A stretch of DNA of 7,667 nt from Deltaproteobacteria bacterium (lineage in GTDB: Bacteria; Myxococcota_A; Polyangia; Polyangiales; Houyiibacteriaceae), in assembly GCA_019309605.1 (NCBI GenBank), contig JAFDFW010000080.1:1-7667 (forward strand), in the 5' to 3' direction. The stretch's first letter is position 1. Each line of letters opens with the position of its first letter. The translations under genes and the position numbers were made by a program. The notes under the pieces were generated by a model. That model did not search any database, was not told the DNA's origin, and was given only the letters and a program-made list of their open reading frames with translations. Shown here piece after piece: positions 1-5,262 of this stretch.

Positions 1-36
1 TTGTCGGGGGAAGGTTGGGTAGGTGGGAGGCCACGA

Positions 37-113
37 GGACGCGTAGCTCAGCTGGATAGAGCGCTCCCCTCCGGAGGGAGAGGTCGGGGGTTCGAATCCC
101 TTCGCGTCTGCCA
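37..113 (+). tRNA. tRNA-Arg, anticodon CCG
   Basis: A complete cloverleaf can be folded by eye. The acceptor stem pairs 37-43 with 103-109 (six Watson-Crick pairs and one G-U). The D stem is GCTC/GAGC (46-49 with 59-62). The anticodon stem is CTCCC/GGGAG (64-68 with 76-80) around loop CTCCGGA, and the T arm has the loop TTCGAAT. The anticodon CCG at 71-73 reads Arg codon CGG. CCA is encoded at 111-113. The gene is the apparent integration target for an element: its 3' half is duplicated at 4447-4494. Because the gene stays intact, decoding of CGG would not be lost on integration. Confidence 0.96.
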
Positions 114-114
114 A
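67..114 (+). repeat. Left copy of 48-bp direct repeat (attL-like, 3' half of tRNA-Arg)
   Basis: Bases 67-114 match 4447-4494 at every position and in the same orientation. Identity stops abruptly on both sides: C versus T before it, G versus A after it. The repeat runs from the end of the 5' anticodon stem, through the anticodon loop and T arm, to one base past CCA. That is the usual extent of identity for tyrosine-recombinase elements that use tRNA genes. It contains the perfect palindrome CCTCCGGAGG (68/69 region), the type of symmetric core in the anticodon stem-loop where such recombinases cross over. Confidence 0.9.
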
Positions 115-505
115 GGAATTCCGGGAGATTGTCGTTTCGATCTCCCGCCCGATTGGCGCTGTACCGCAATCGGTACCGCTTTCTTCCCTCGCGCGCGCGC
201 AACGCTGCTTCGGCCGAGTCGGCTTGCGGGCTTACGTAGACGCGACCCGCCATCTCCGTCGAGCTATGGCCGCCGACGTAGGCAGCGGCGGCGAGACCTT
301 CGCGCTCGGCAACATCGGTGAGGCAGCGGTGGCGCAGGTCGCGAAGGGTCAAGTAGTTCGCCCTTGCGTTGCCCACAACGGGCCGAGCAGCCGCCCGGAA
401 CGTCTTCAGGTAGTCGAACCCGGAGAACACGCGTCCATGGGCCGGAGCGACCGCTTCCAGAGCTTCACGGGCTCGTGGCGTCAGCCACAGTGGGCGACCC
501 AGAAT
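114..505 (-). pseudogene. Tyrosine recombinase (phage-type integrase), C-terminal remnant
   Basis: The minus frame that includes codon 479-481 stays open from about 505 down through the tRNA. Around 480 it reads LWLTPRAREALEAV, the strand before the catalytic core of tyrosine recombinases. RDLRHRC follows (323-343), matching the HxLRH box with the catalytic Arg retained and the first His replaced by Arg. Next come GGHSS (260-271 region, the second catalytic His) and RVYV (about 240), which contains the Tyr nucleophile. The N-terminal DNA-binding domain and the first catalytic Arg are missing, so the gene is broken and has no start codon. Upstream the frame meets a transposase fragment in another reading frame, so the loss came with an insertion and/or deletion. 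No stop codon appears before the tRNA antisense sequence. Position and orientation fit an island integrase beside its att site. Fold recognition is by motif only. Confidence 0.75.
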
Positions 506-657
506 GAGCGGTCCGCTTTTGTCAGCTTGGGGCGCTTGGTCTTGCGGTGCAGAATGGCAAGCTGCTGTCGTAACGCGAGGTTTTCGAGAGCAAGCTCCCG
601 CTGCGACTACAAGCTCGATCTGGCGATCGCGAGCAGGCCGCACAAGAGGTGACGCAT
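481..657 (-). pseudogene. DDE/rve-type transposase, N-terminal remnant
   Basis: From an ATG at 655-657 the frame encodes a hydrophobic start (MRHLLCGLLAIARSSL) and then a TAG stop at 607-609. In the same frame it continues with SQRELALENLALRQQLAI, then HRKTKRPKLTKADRSFWV, and stops at 481-483. This is the characteristic N-terminus of a widespread family of transposases with an integrase (rve) catalytic core. Only about 50 of the several hundred residues remain, so the DDE domain is absent. The similarity ends near RSFW at about 505. There the tyrosine recombinase fragment begins one frame over, a clear junction. The in-frame TAG and the truncation show decay. No terminal inverted repeat could be identified. 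Confidence 0.7.
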
Positions 658-743
658 CAGGGTAGGCGAGCTTAACCCCGAGCGCGAAAACGTCAACGAT
701 TGTGCGCTGGACGGGGTTCTGAGGAGGGACAACGCGGGAGACA

Positions 744-3713
744 TCAGGCTCCGCCAGCGCCGCCACTGCCTCCGGTTCCACCGGTGCCGCCGGTTCCGCC
801 CGAGCCTCCAGTACCTCCGGTTCCACCGGTACCGCAATCGATGTTCCCCGGGAGGCCGGAGCAGGCATCGAAGCGCCCCGAGCAGCCCGCGGCGAACAGA
901 CAATCGATGCACGGCGGCTGGGTCCCGCCCCCAACGCACTCGGGGACACAGACCTCACCGCCGCATCCGGCCCACTCGCCGTAGCAGCCCGCACACGCGG
1001 TCGACAGCCCAGTCGCTTCTTCGGTGCAGTCTGCGACACATTGATCGAACGCTGCGATCACGTCCGGGCTGCAGTTCGGGAAGCACGTGATGACGGCCGC
1101 GACCTCATCGGGGCATCCGATCAGTGCGCAGTCCGCAGCAATCGAGTTAGCCGCGTCCGTGCAGGTCGAGGGGTTGCCGCCACTGTCGATGTATTCGAGC
1201 GACTCGTATACGGCGCGATCGGGATCGTTAGTGCACAAATCCCGTGGCAGCGGGACAGCGCCGAGCTCGAACGCTCCGGAATCACACGCCGGGCCGTACG
1301 GTCGCGGCGCTCCTCGTTGATCCACGATCAGTGGGAAGCCCGCCGCGTTGACGCACTCTTCAGCGAAGTCGATCGCGACGCTCCCCGGGAACAATTCGCG
1401 CGTGGCGGTCGGTCCACCGTTGTCTGCGAGTGGGCCGACATCAAGCAGTTCGGCCGGCACGTCGAACAGGTCGAAGGGTGGGATGAGCGTGCAGGTGTTG
1501 CCTGGGCTCTCGACATTGCCACCGCTTGACGCGAGGGGTGAAGACAGCTGGCAGTCGCCATCGATGATGTTGTTCTTCACGGTCAGGGCTCCATCGTTCC
1601 GAACTCCCGACACGGTGGTGCTGATCATATTCATCCACCCCGTGCCCAAGTTCGCAATGCCCCCCTCGTTGGTCGAGACGGTTGTATTGGTCACGGTCAT
1701 GGCCCCTGCGTTTGCGATGATGTTTCCCCGGACGGTGACGCCAGTGACTGTCATCGTCCCTGGTGGACGATTGGAGATCCCTGCGGCGCCATTCACCGCA
1801 GCGTTGTTCCAGACCGTGGTGTCGATCACGCTGGCGAAACCGTAGTTCCGAATACCGCCGGTCCACGTTCCCGCGAAGTTTTCGGAAACAGTGCATCTCG
1901 TTACGGTCAGAGTCCCCGTCTCAATGTTGAGAACGCCGCCGCCGTCCACACGCGAGCTATTCGAGGAGACCGTGTTGTCGGTCAATGTAGCTTCGCCGCT
2001 GTTGCTGACGCCGCCGCCCCGGTCTGCGACGTTGCCCGCGACGGTGCTGTCCGTCAGCGTCATGTTCGCGTCCGGGCGATTCGAAACGCCGCCGCCGAGG
2101 AGTGGCGCGGTGTTCCCAGATACCGTCATCCCACTCAACATCGCTGTGCCGCCAGTGTAGTTGATCATGCCGCCGCCTTCGTCGCCGGCTTCGTTGTCCG
2201 AGATGGTGGTGTTGGTCACCGTGATGTTGCCCGAGTTGCCGATGCCGCCGGAGCCTCCTGTCAGGGCCGTGTTGCCCGCGACTGTCGAGCCGGCGATCAT
2301 CATCGTAGCCCCCGGTCGGTTAGCGAAACCGCCGCCGGCCTGCCCCGCGACGTTGTTTGCCACCACGGTGTCGATGACCTCGGCCTGCCCGAAGTTCCTG
2401 ATGCCGGCTCCGAACATCGCCGTGTTCTCGGCGACGGTGCTGCCCATCACGGTCAGCGTGCCGGTCTCACCATTCCAGACGCCTCCGCCATCCTCGGGCG
2501 CGCTATTGGATGAGACCGTGACCTGACTCATCACCAAGATTCCTGGGTTGTTGATCCCTCCGCCGCTGCTACCCGACTGGTTGCCCGAGATAGTCGCTTG
2601 ATCGAGCGTCGCAGTCCCGCGATTGCTCAAGCCGCCTCCCGCACCCGGGGTGACGTTTCCAGACACGGCCGTGCGGGTCAGACTCATGATTGCGATCTCG
2701 GGCCAGTTCGAGATGCCAGCACTGCCTAGGCCAGCCTCGTTGTTCGAGACCACGCTGTCGACCACGTCCATCTGGCCCCGGTTGTGGATGCCTCCCCCAA
2801 AGCGCGCCGCCGTATTCTGAGAGACATCGCTGCCTGTGACCAACAAGGTCCCGCTTTCGAGGTTACGGACACCACCTCCGATGTCTGCTGTGTTCCCAGT
2901 CACTGCGCTATCTCTCAGCGTGAACGTCCCGGCATTAAGAATGCCGCCGCCCTCTTCGAGGGTGGAACCTCCGGTGACAGTGAACCCAATCAACTCCGTC
3001 GTCACACCTTCGGGAATCGAGAACACCCGGTGCGGACCGTTTGCCTTCGGTGCCACCTCGCCCGCTGCGAATCCGGCACCGCCCGCGCCACCACCGTCGC
3101 CGCCAGCACTGCCGCCGCCGCCAGCACCGCCGCCGCCGCCAGCGTCGACGATCATGTTGCCTTCGCCGTCGAGGATCACGTCATTGTCAATTGGGATCTC
3201 GGCTGCAGTCGGCACCTGCGTCGGGCCATCGCAATCGAAGTAGTTGGGCCCGCCCCCGTAGGCGATCGCCTCGCGAATGCCTAGCTCGGTGCACGCAAAC
3301 ACCGGGGCACGCAGGATTCGCACGACGTAGGTCCTGGCGTCTGGGCGTACCCCTTGCCTCGTGACGTGGATGGTGAGCTCGCTGCTGCCGAGCGGCACGT
3401 CGAGCTCGGCGACCGATTGGCCGACCAGCCGCACAGGCAAGCCGTCGTACTCCACGTCGACCATCGTGCTTGGATGGTTCGTTTTCACCCACAACACGCC
3501 AGCCGATTCGGACTCAGGAAAGCGGACGTCGTACGAAAAGACGTTCGGATTGAACCCCTCGATCGTGTTCTCACCCGCGAAGCTTCCGACCCGAAGCTCG
3601 AGGACGGCGAGCCGAGCCTGTTCAGGTGGCGGCCCACACGTGTAGGGTTGCAAGGTGATGGGGCTCAAGACGGCCGCCAACAGGAACGTCGAAAGAAAAA
3701 CAGAACGCCTCAC
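744..3713 (-). CDS. Large secreted beta-helix protein with cadherin-like, anchor-Q-like and Cys-rich domains
   Basis: A 989-residue exported protein, probably displayed on the cell surface. Residues 1-25 are a signal peptide (basic MRRS, then a hydrophobic core); Cys26 lies in PYTC, a poor lipobox. Residues about 33-137 match the cadherin-like beta-sandwich pattern (LAVLELRVG, then NPNVFSYDV, ending in TYVVRILRA). Residues 228-720 form a parallel beta-helix of about 25-residue rungs (GGG-I-N-x-G-TxTLTxSTVSGNTA). A Gly/Ala/Ser-rich insertion sits at 192-215. Residues 755-816 (DNGGPT, DQRGAPRP, ACDSGAFE) resemble a choice-of-anchor Q C-terminus. A Cys-rich domain (827-960) and a GGT/GGS tail (961-989) follow. 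The start is GTG (3711-3713) behind GGGGAGGT. It stands alone downstream of a sigma-54-like promoter at 3764-3779. The function is unknown; adhesion or a coat component is an inference from the fold types. Confidence 0.93.
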   Translation of the reverse strand: MRRSVFLSTFLLAAVLSPITLQPYTCGPPPEQARLAVLELRVGSFAGENTIEGFNPNVFSYDVRFPESESAGVLWVKTNHPSTMVDVEYDGLPVRLVGQSVAELDVPLGSSELTIHVTRQGVRPDARTYVVRILRAPVFACTELGIREAIAYGGGPNYFDCDGPTQVPTAAEIPIDNDVILDGEGNMIVDAGGGGGAGGGGSAGGDGGGAGGAGFAAGEVAPKANGPHRVFSIPEGVTTELIGFTVTGGSTLEEGGGILNAGTFTLRDSAVTGNTADIGGGVRNLESGTLLVTGSDVSQNTAARFGGGIHNRGQMDVVDSVVSNNEAGLGSAGISNWPEIAIMSLTRTAVSGNVTPGAGGGLSNRGTATLDQATISGNQSGSSGGGINNPGILVMSQVTVSSNSAPEDGGGVWNGETGTLTVMGSTVAENTAMFGAGIRNFGQAEVIDTVVANNVAGQAGGGFANRPGATMMIAGSTVAGNTALTGGSGGIGNSGNITVTNTTISDNEAGDEGGGMINYTGGTAMLSGMTVSGNTAPLLGGGVSNRPDANMTLTDSTVAGNVADRGGGVSNSGEATLTDNTVSSNSSRVDGGGVLNIETGTLTVTRCTVSENFAGTWTGGIRNYGFASVIDTTVWNNAAVNGAAGISNRPPGTMTVTGVTVRGNIIANAGAMTVTNTTVSTNEGGIANLGTGWMNMISTTVSGVRNDGALTVKNNIIDGDCQLSSPLASSGGNVESPGNTCTLIPPFDLFDVPAELLDVGPLADNGGPTATRELFPGSVAIDFAEECVNAAGFPLIVDQRGAPRPYGPACDSGAFELGAVPLPRDLCTNDPDRAVYESLEYIDSGGNPSTCTDAANSIAADCALIGCPDEVAAVITCFPNCSPDVIAAFDQCVADCTEEATGLSTACAGCYGEWAGCGGEVCVPECVGGGTQPPCIDCLFAAGCSGRFDACSGLPGNIDCGTGGTGGTGGSGGTGGTGGTGGSGGAGGA
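747..833 (-). repeat. Low-complexity GGT/GGS C-terminal tail
   Basis: Residues 961-989 of the large secreted protein consist almost only of Gly, Thr and Ser in GGT and GGS triplets, ending SGGAGGA. On the + strand the DNA is a run of CCGGTTCC/CCGGTGCC-like units. Such tails are common at the ends of myxobacterial secreted proteins. Here it is the extreme C-terminus, so it may be a flexible spacer or a wall/surface contact. It is prone to length change by slippage. Confidence 0.8.
1554..2957 (-). repeat. Tandem beta-helix rung repeats (about 75-78 bp each)
   Basis: This covers residues 253-720 of the large secreted protein. About 16-18 rungs, mostly 24-28 residues each, have a core of GGG, a hydrophobic residue, N, G, TxTLTxSTVSxNTA. 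Rung types recur in a set order. A rung with E-T/S-G-TLxV is followed by a GQxxVxD-VV rung, then an NRPxxxM rung, then a G-TxTL rung. The order is seen at residues 282-390, 412-510 and 594-680. This implies growth by duplicating blocks of several rungs, not single rungs. Confidence 0.85.
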
Positions 3714-3763
3714 GGTCCACCTCCCCGGTGTTGCCCCGACATCAATGAGCTGGGGTCACTGGG

Positions 3764-3779
3764 TGCATCAGCCGTGCCA
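3764..3779 (-). promoter_or_regulatory. Sigma-54-like promoter of the large secreted protein gene
   Basis: The minus strand reads TGGCACGGCTGATGCA against the RpoN consensus TGGCACGNNNNTTGCA: 11 of the 12 specified bases, with the GG and GC pairs ten bases apart. The predicted transcription start is about 3753, giving a leader of about 40 bases. The near-identical element at 6180-6195 has the same spacing to its gene, which strongly supports function. The leader has a possible CCCC/GGGG hairpin ahead of the ribosome-binding site. Confidence 0.75.
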
Positions 3780-3821
3780 AGCGAAGCGGCAGTCGTTTGC
3801 AAGGGATCGTCAATCGGGACG

Positions 3822-3834
3822 CGCAGGTCTTGCG
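3822..3834 (-). promoter_or_regulatory. Possible enhancer-binding-protein site (CGCA-N5-TGCG)
   Basis: The minus strand has CGCAAGACCTGCG, an inverted repeat with 4-base arms, inside AAACGCAAGACCTGCGCG. The same block with one change is found at 6237-6249 upstream of the other sigma-54-like promoter. It lies 42 bases from the promoter here and 41 there. Sigma-54 promoters need an upstream activator, so this conserved dyad is a reasonable candidate site. A further 7-base inverted repeat (CTTGCGT...ACGCAAG) spans it and the sequence just upstream. Confidence 0.45.
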
Positions 3835-3952
3835 TTTCCCTGCCTCGCGACGCAAGGCGTGCACGACGCGGCATACGTAATTGTTTACCTGCCGAGCTCT
3901 CTTCGCGACGTCCAACTCGGCTCCCGCGACCTCAGATCCTCAAAAACGCGGG

Positions 3953-3985
3953 AAAAAGAACAGGCCGCGCTGCCTGTTGTTCTTT
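3953..3985 (-). terminator. Rho-independent terminator-like hairpin
   Basis: On the minus strand AAAGAACAACAGGC (3985-3972) pairs with GCCTGTTCTTT (3965-3955) around a 6-base loop, with a 3-base bulge. The stem runs into a TTCTTTTT tract. It would end minus-strand transcripts arriving from above 3985. It lies 61 bases after the stop of the possible gene remnant at 4047-4265. It also shields the promoter of the large secreted protein gene from upstream read-through. A shorter T-run on the + side could make it weakly bidirectional. Confidence 0.55.
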
Positions 3986-4046
3986 CTACGCAACTCTTGC
4001 GGCCCGTGGTCGAGAACTAGGTATGGCTCGCCAACAAACCGACGGC

Positions 4047-4265
4047 TCAGCGCGATGCCTTTTCCTCATGCCCTGACTGCCCAAAGCGCTTTGAAAGCTC
4101 GCTCAACAGATCACGAAGCGAGATCTTTCGAAGCACCAACCCCACCAATAGGTGGTTGTCATTCCTCAAAACGTCGTCCGTCGCGAAATGTGAGCCGCGA
4201 TGATCCCGCAGGTGACCCAGCGGATAGAATACGGACCGATTGAGACAGTTTGGCCCAGTGCGGGC
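4047..4265 (-). pseudogene. Possible gene remnant, 3' end only (unrecognised)
   Basis: A 72-codon minus frame lies between stops at 4266-4268 and 4047-4049. It has no ATG, and its only GTG/TTG codons are internal. Its residues look protein-like: SVFYPLGHLRDH, then RNDNHLLVGLVLRKISLRDL, and a charged end SGHEEKASR. A terminator-like hairpin follows 61 bases after the stop, as expected for the end of a transcription unit. I do not recognise the family. Random open frames of this length are common in GC-rich DNA, so this could be chance. Confidence 0.25.
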
Positions 4266-4322
4266 TCACACGACCTTGATCACGTGCCACAACGCGAACG
4301 CCAGTGCTTCGGCGTCCGAACC

Positions 4323-4343
4323 AACGCGGTACGGTACCGCGTT
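4323..4343. repeat. 21-bp near-perfect palindrome
   Basis: AACGCGGTAC, one G, then GTACCGCGTT: two perfect 10-base arms around one base. The arms are too close for an RNA hairpin of full length, so a dimeric protein-binding site is more likely. It abuts the 10-bp direct repeats at 4347-4386 and lies about 105 bases inside the right-hand tRNA repeat. That is where an island might bind its recombination accessory or control proteins. Confidence 0.5.
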
Positions 4344-4346
4344 CGC

Positions 4347-4386
4347 GTGCGTCTCAGTGCGTTTCGGTGCGTCTCCATGCGTTATG
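4347..4386 (+). repeat. Four 10-bp direct repeats next to the right att-like site
   Basis: GTGCGTCTCA, GTGCGTTTCG, GTGCGTCTCC and ATGCGTTATG lie head to tail with an exact 10-base period, close to one DNA helical turn. TGCGT is invariant. The array ends 60 bases before the 48-bp tRNA repeat. Arm-type integrase sites and excisionase sites are short direct repeats at such distances from the core. Binding by a replication or control protein is an alternative. Confidence 0.5.
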
Positions 4387-4446
4387 CCGTGTTCACGTTG
4401 CCCCGGAAAAAGCGGGACAACCTCTCTTTCGTGAGTTCGTTCCGTT

Positions 4447-4494
4447 CCCTCCGGAGGGAGAGGTCGGGGGTTCGAATCCCTTCGCGTCTGCCAA
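4447..4494 (+). repeat. Right copy of 48-bp direct repeat (attR-like, truncated tRNA-Arg)
   Basis: Identical to 67-114. It contains the 3' anticodon arm, T arm, 3' acceptor strand and CCA of tRNA-Arg, but nothing resembling the 5' half precedes it, so it is not a functional tRNA. This is the displaced original tRNA end expected after integration. Confidence 0.9.
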
Positions 4495-4848
4495 AGGTTC
4501 CAAGCACTTACAACTTCGCTCTCTCGCGCGCGCTCTCTCGAAATCCCATGTGCCCGGTTTGTGCCCGGTTCGCGCCCGCGCCGAGAGCTTCGATTGCGCG
4601 GCTCGGGCTTGCGGAGCGGGCCAGTAGACGCGATCGCCAGCGGCTGAGCTGCGCCGATTCGTCCGCTTGTGCGGTGTCTTGCTACGGCTGCACCTCAAAC
4701 GCACCCACGTCGCACATGGAGTTGCGTGGTTCGCGCGTCTCGCCGTTGATAGGCGATCCCAACACAGCCCGGTAGAAACTCGACACAAACCCAAACATGA
4801 CCGGAACTCGCCCGCATCGCCGTGTTCACGGTCCGTCGCTTCGTGTCC
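4495..4848. other. Non-coding stretch between att-like site and lipoprotein gene
   Basis: No confident gene. It contains two small direct repeats: CGCTCTCTCG twice at 4517-4540 and GTGCCCGGTT twice at 4550-4570. It also contains the short minus frame at 4682-4798 that ends like a beta-helix protein. Below that frame's stop the same minus frame stays open, with residues ANRAQTGHMGF, until a stop near 4506. Such tails occur at the ends of some tRNA-associated integrases, but this is too short to call. Confidence 0.5.
4682..4798 (-). pseudogene. Short remnant with beta-helix-protein-like C-terminus (CDVGAFE)
   Basis: An ATG at 4796-4798 opens 38 codons ending GETREPRNSMCDVGAFEVQP and a TAG at 4682-4684. 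The terminal CDVGAFE closely matches the ending of the anchor-Q-like segment in the large secreted protein (ACDSGAFE, residues 809-816). C-D-[IV]-G-A-[FY]-E is a frequent end of beta-helix surface proteins. The rest of the expected protein is missing, and no clear ribosome-binding site precedes the ATG. It may be the tail of a deleted paralog; a chance match cannot be excluded. Confidence 0.35.
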
Positions 4849-5253
4849 TTAGCGCAAGCAGGCGTTCTCCACCTCATCATCGGCGCTCTTGCACGGGTAA
4901 CCATCCGGAGGAACCTCGTCGACCCAAGCTTCGAACTCCGCACAGGTCAATTCGCCCAAGCAGACATTCTGGTCCCGAACTGCGTTGGCACACTCCGACG
5001 AAATGGCCCGAGCTTGGGATGACTCCTCCGCGCATGCGTTCATGCACTCCGAAAAGCTTGCTTCCCTGCAGTCATCCACGACGGTGCACCAGGGTGAGCA
5101 GGCAGGGTCGAAGCCGTCGCCACAGCTCATGAGTGAGCACGCTATTCCGATGGAAGCGGCAATCAATGCTCTGGAAGCCTTTCGCCTCGTTGCCATCCTG
5201 GTCGGCACTGGCTTCTGGATCATCGCGTCCGCAACAATGAATGACGCTTGCAT
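4849..5253 (-). CDS. Small Cys-rich lipoprotein
   Basis: A 134-residue predicted lipoprotein of unknown function. Basic residues (ATRRKASR) precede a hydrophobic stretch (ALIAASIGIA) and LMSC, an acceptable lipobox with Cys44 as the lipid-bearing residue. The mature part (about 90 residues) has ten further Cys (52, 56, 62, 70, 74, 88, 98, 104, 121, 132), suggesting disulfide bonds outside the cytoplasm. The start ATG at 5251-5253 has a strong GGGAGGTG site overlapping the stop of the preceding gene. It leaves an unusually long 29-residue n-region, and Met20 (5196) gives a more normal signal peptide but has a poor ribosome-binding site. It is the second gene of an operon, nine bases after the first. 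The spacing of Cys recalls small Cys-rich lipoproteins common in Myxococcota. Confidence 0.85.
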   Translation of the reverse strand: MQASFIVADAMIQKPVPTRMATRRKASRALIAASIGIACSLMSCGDGFDPACSPWCTVVDDCREASFSECMNACAEESSQARAISSECANAVRDQNVCLGELTCAEFEAWVDEVPPDGYPCKSADDEVENACLR

Positions 5254-5262
5254 AACACCTCC

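Larger units (their letters stand above)
3835..4446. other. Mostly non-coding island segment
   Basis: No complete gene is recognisable on either strand between the upstream region of the large protein gene and the right-hand tRNA repeat. The longer open frames have no family signature and are interrupted or cross the tRNA repeat. Four items stand out and are listed separately: a terminator-like hairpin (3953-3985), a start-less open frame that could be a gene remnant (4047-4265), a 21-bp palindrome (4323-4343) and four 10-bp direct repeats (4347-4386). Confidence 0.6.
67..4494. mobile_element. Putative tRNA-Arg-integrated genomic island, degraded (about 4.4 kb)
   Basis: Perfect 48-bp direct repeats of the tRNA-Arg 3' half flank this stretch. 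A tyrosine recombinase remnant lies immediately inside the tRNA end, its frame pointing toward the tRNA, which is the standard place for an island integrase. The cargo is one large secreted-protein gene (744-3713) plus mostly non-coding DNA. The recombinase and the adjacent transposase fragment are both broken, so self-mobility is unlikely. An alternative is that the element was larger and has been trimmed by deletion. It is also possible that 4447-4494 belongs to a different, older insertion. That the island's promoter resembles one outside it (6180-6195) argues for adaptation to, or origin from, a close relative of this host. Confidence 0.65.

Noticed and set aside
1..321. Plus-strand open frame across the tRNA reading VAQLDRALPSGGRGRGFESLRV
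   Set aside because: This is the well-known false protein produced by translating a tRNA gene. The tRNA fold is clear, and the opposite strand carries the recombinase remnant.
224..652. 142-codon plus-strand open frame
   Set aside because: It is antisense to the recombinase and transposase remnants, which show family motifs. The plus frame shows none.
1554..2957. Regularly spaced repeats that could be mistaken for a CRISPR array
   Set aside because: Units are imperfect, lie in frame inside a coding region and encode beta-helix rungs. There are no constant repeats with unique spacers.
4200..4775. 191-codon plus-strand open frame across the right tRNA repeat
   Set aside because: Its RRERSGVRIPSRLPK segment is translated tRNA sequence, and the rest has no family signature.
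4393..4794. 133-codon minus-strand open frame reading ADAKGFEPPTSPSGG
   Set aside because: That phrase is the classic antisense translation of a tRNA 3' half; Arg/Ala-rich and without motifs.
4387..4830. 12-bp repeat GCCGTGTTCACG at 4387 and 4819
   Set aside because: A 12-base match is expected about once or twice by chance in a window this long, and nothing else around the copies agrees.
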